This document shows, piece after piece, positions 22,085 through 22,895 of a DNA stretch of 22,895 bases. The notes under the pieces were generated by a model. That model had not been told where the DNA came from. It did no database searches and worked only from the letters and a program-made list of their open reading frames with translations. Source of the stretch: an uncultured Mailhella sp. (GTDB lineage: Bacteria > Desulfobacterota > Desulfovibrionia > Desulfovibrionales > Desulfovibrionaceae); assembly GCA_944324625.1 (NCBI GenBank), contig CALUWZ010000007.1, positions 1 through 22,895 of the forward strand. Direction: 5' to 3'. The translations under genes were made by a program, and so were the position numbers. Every line of letters begins with the position of its first letter. The stretch's first letter is position 1.

Positions 22085-22104
22085 CCTGATAAAATCTTAA
22101 ATGC

Positions 22105-22143
22105 AAAAAAGCAAAACTCCTTCACGGATTTTTGCTTTTTTTT
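22105..22143 (+). terminator. Rho-independent terminator after the amidohydrolase gene
   Basis: The arms AAAAAAGCAAAA.TCC and GGA.TTTTGCTTTTTT fold around a TTCAC loop with one mismatch, and the 3' arm runs into a T tract. It begins 20 nt after the stop codon. Confidence 0.85.
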
Positions 22144-22448
22144 CGGCATAAAAAATAACATTTTCTTCCCGAAGAAATGATGTCCGGCAGATGTTTATAC
22201 GGCAGACACACAGCCTTTTCCAAATCCGCACGCCTGCTCCGTCATTACAAGACAAACAAAAAATGCTGCTTTAAACAGTCACCCTGAATGTGATTTTTAA
22301 CTCTCAAATAAAATGTCACAAATTCTCATGCAGCGTGACTGCTCACAACACTGTCGGCTATAAGCCTTTGCGTCAGGCCCTGTATTCCGAACATACTGCA
22401 AAACTTATCTGCAAATTTCCCCCCGCCGTCAAAACGACTGATAACAAA
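22144..22448. other. Intergenic region, no gene seen
   Basis: About 300 bases between the amidohydrolase terminator and the terminator of the opposing tRNA-Thr transcript. A 67-codon frame on the plus strand (22290-22493) has no ribosome-binding site and runs through the tRNA-Thr terminator, so I do not call it. No promoter or strong hairpin was found. Confidence 0.5.
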
Positions 22449-22491
22449 ATAAAAAAAGGACTTATGAAATTTTTTGTTTTCATAAGTCCTT
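22449..22491 (-). terminator. Rho-independent terminator of tRNA-Thr
   Basis: Read on the minus strand, AAGGACTTATGAAA and its exact complement (14-bp stem, 22456-22469 with 22478-22491) are followed by a run of T (A run at 22451-22457 on the plus strand). It begins 8 nt after the tRNA 3' CCA. Confidence 0.9.
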
Positions 22492-22499
22492 GAAATATC

Positions 22500-22575
<76 letters not shown>

Positions 22576-22584
22576 GTGCTGTTA

Positions 22585-22613
22585 TTTTTAATAGCAAGGT
22601 TCTGTTCTGTCAA
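22585..22613 (-). promoter_or_regulatory. Sigma70-type promoter of tRNA-Thr
   Basis: On the minus strand TTGACA (22613-22608), 17 nt, TAAAAA (22590-22585), which puts the transcript start only a few bases before the mature tRNA. The same -35/-10 pattern stands before tRNA-His. Confidence 0.65.
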
Positions 22614-22895
22614 GAAAAATTTCACGGTTTTACTTTTTTTGCAAACAAAAAATTAAACAACAACATGACAATAAAAATTTTTCCTGCTTTTTCATCAGCA
22701 AAAAGCTCCTGAAACAAGAATGTTTTGTGATATGCAAAGAGCGGCGAAAATCAATTTTCAGTATGCACAAAATTTTTGTAACCGCAGTTTTTCCGTTTTT
22801 TATCCGTCTGTTTTTCCAATAACGGCAGCAATAAAATTTTTCTGCGGTATTTTAGACAGATAAGGCTGCGTATACAATTCATGAAAACATAAGCC
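22614..22895. other. AT-rich right end of the window, no gene seen
   Basis: About 280 bases upstream of tRNA-Thr with no supported coding frame. A short inverted repeat (GCTTTTT / AAAAAGC, 22686-22706) has no T run on either strand. The segment may hold the upstream region of a gene beyond the window. Confidence 0.45.

Noticed and set aside
22290..22493. 67-codon plus-strand frame before tRNA-Thr
   Set aside because: No ribosome-binding site; it reads through the opposing tRNA-Thr terminator hairpin.
22686..22706. GCTTTTT/AAAAAGC inverted repeat
   Set aside because: Only seven weak pairs, with no T run on either strand, so not a terminator and likely chance in AT-rich DNA.

Overview
The window (about 22.9 kb, AT-leaning, no rRNA, CRISPR array or insertion sequence seen) is a chromosomal piece of a Gram-negative bacterium. 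MurA and the CMP-KDO synthetase KdsB show peptidoglycan and an LPS outer membrane. Gene style, the low-to-middling GC and the mix of small-molecule transporters suggest a low-GC member of the Desulfovibrionaceae (relatives of Bilophila/Taurinivorans). That placement is an inference from general resemblance and has not been tested by a search.

Layout. (1) 1-6.7 kb is housekeeping: murA (minus, cut by the window edge), a divergent tRNA-His with its own terminator, a minus-strand operon kdsB - small exported protein - exodeoxyribonuclease III, and a divergent, very long topA whose product carries a complete RNase HI domain at its C terminus. (2) 6.9-12.0 kb is a plus-strand cluster. It starts with a membrane protein having two predicted periplasmic sensor-like regions followed by an MFS permease, split by one in-frame TAA. 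A 485-aa cytoplasmic protein I do not recognise follows, then a secreted substrate-binding protein of the ABC_sub_bind type with no ABC permease or ATPase nearby. The cluster ends in a clear terminator. (3) 12.5-18.35 kb holds an FAD-dependent amine-oxidase-like enzyme, a RidA imine/enamine deaminase, a BCCT transporter with an altered aromatic box, a two-helix small membrane protein, an EamA/DMT exporter and an IclR regulator. A 14-bp motif (TTGACAGYAAAATT, or its inverted form) recurs in three intergenic regions here, which suggests common control. Together these genes read as uptake, oxidation and imine hydrolysis of a zwitterionic amine, with export of a product; the substrate is not known. 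(4) 18.7-22.1 kb, visibly more AT-rich, holds a LysR regulator, an SLC13/ion-transporter-superfamily permease behind a perfect CRP/FNR-like palindrome, and an amidohydrolase-2 family protein whose usual metal ligands are replaced. It ends in a terminator. (5) The right end carries a minus-strand tRNA-Thr(CGT) with promoter and terminator, then about 320 bases without a recognisable gene.

The strongest points for follow-up are the TopA-RNase HI fusion, the sensor-MFS / unknown / orphan binding-protein cluster with its internal stop, the amine-oxidase/RidA/BCCT cluster with its shared motif, and the palindrome-controlled permease-amidohydrolase pair.
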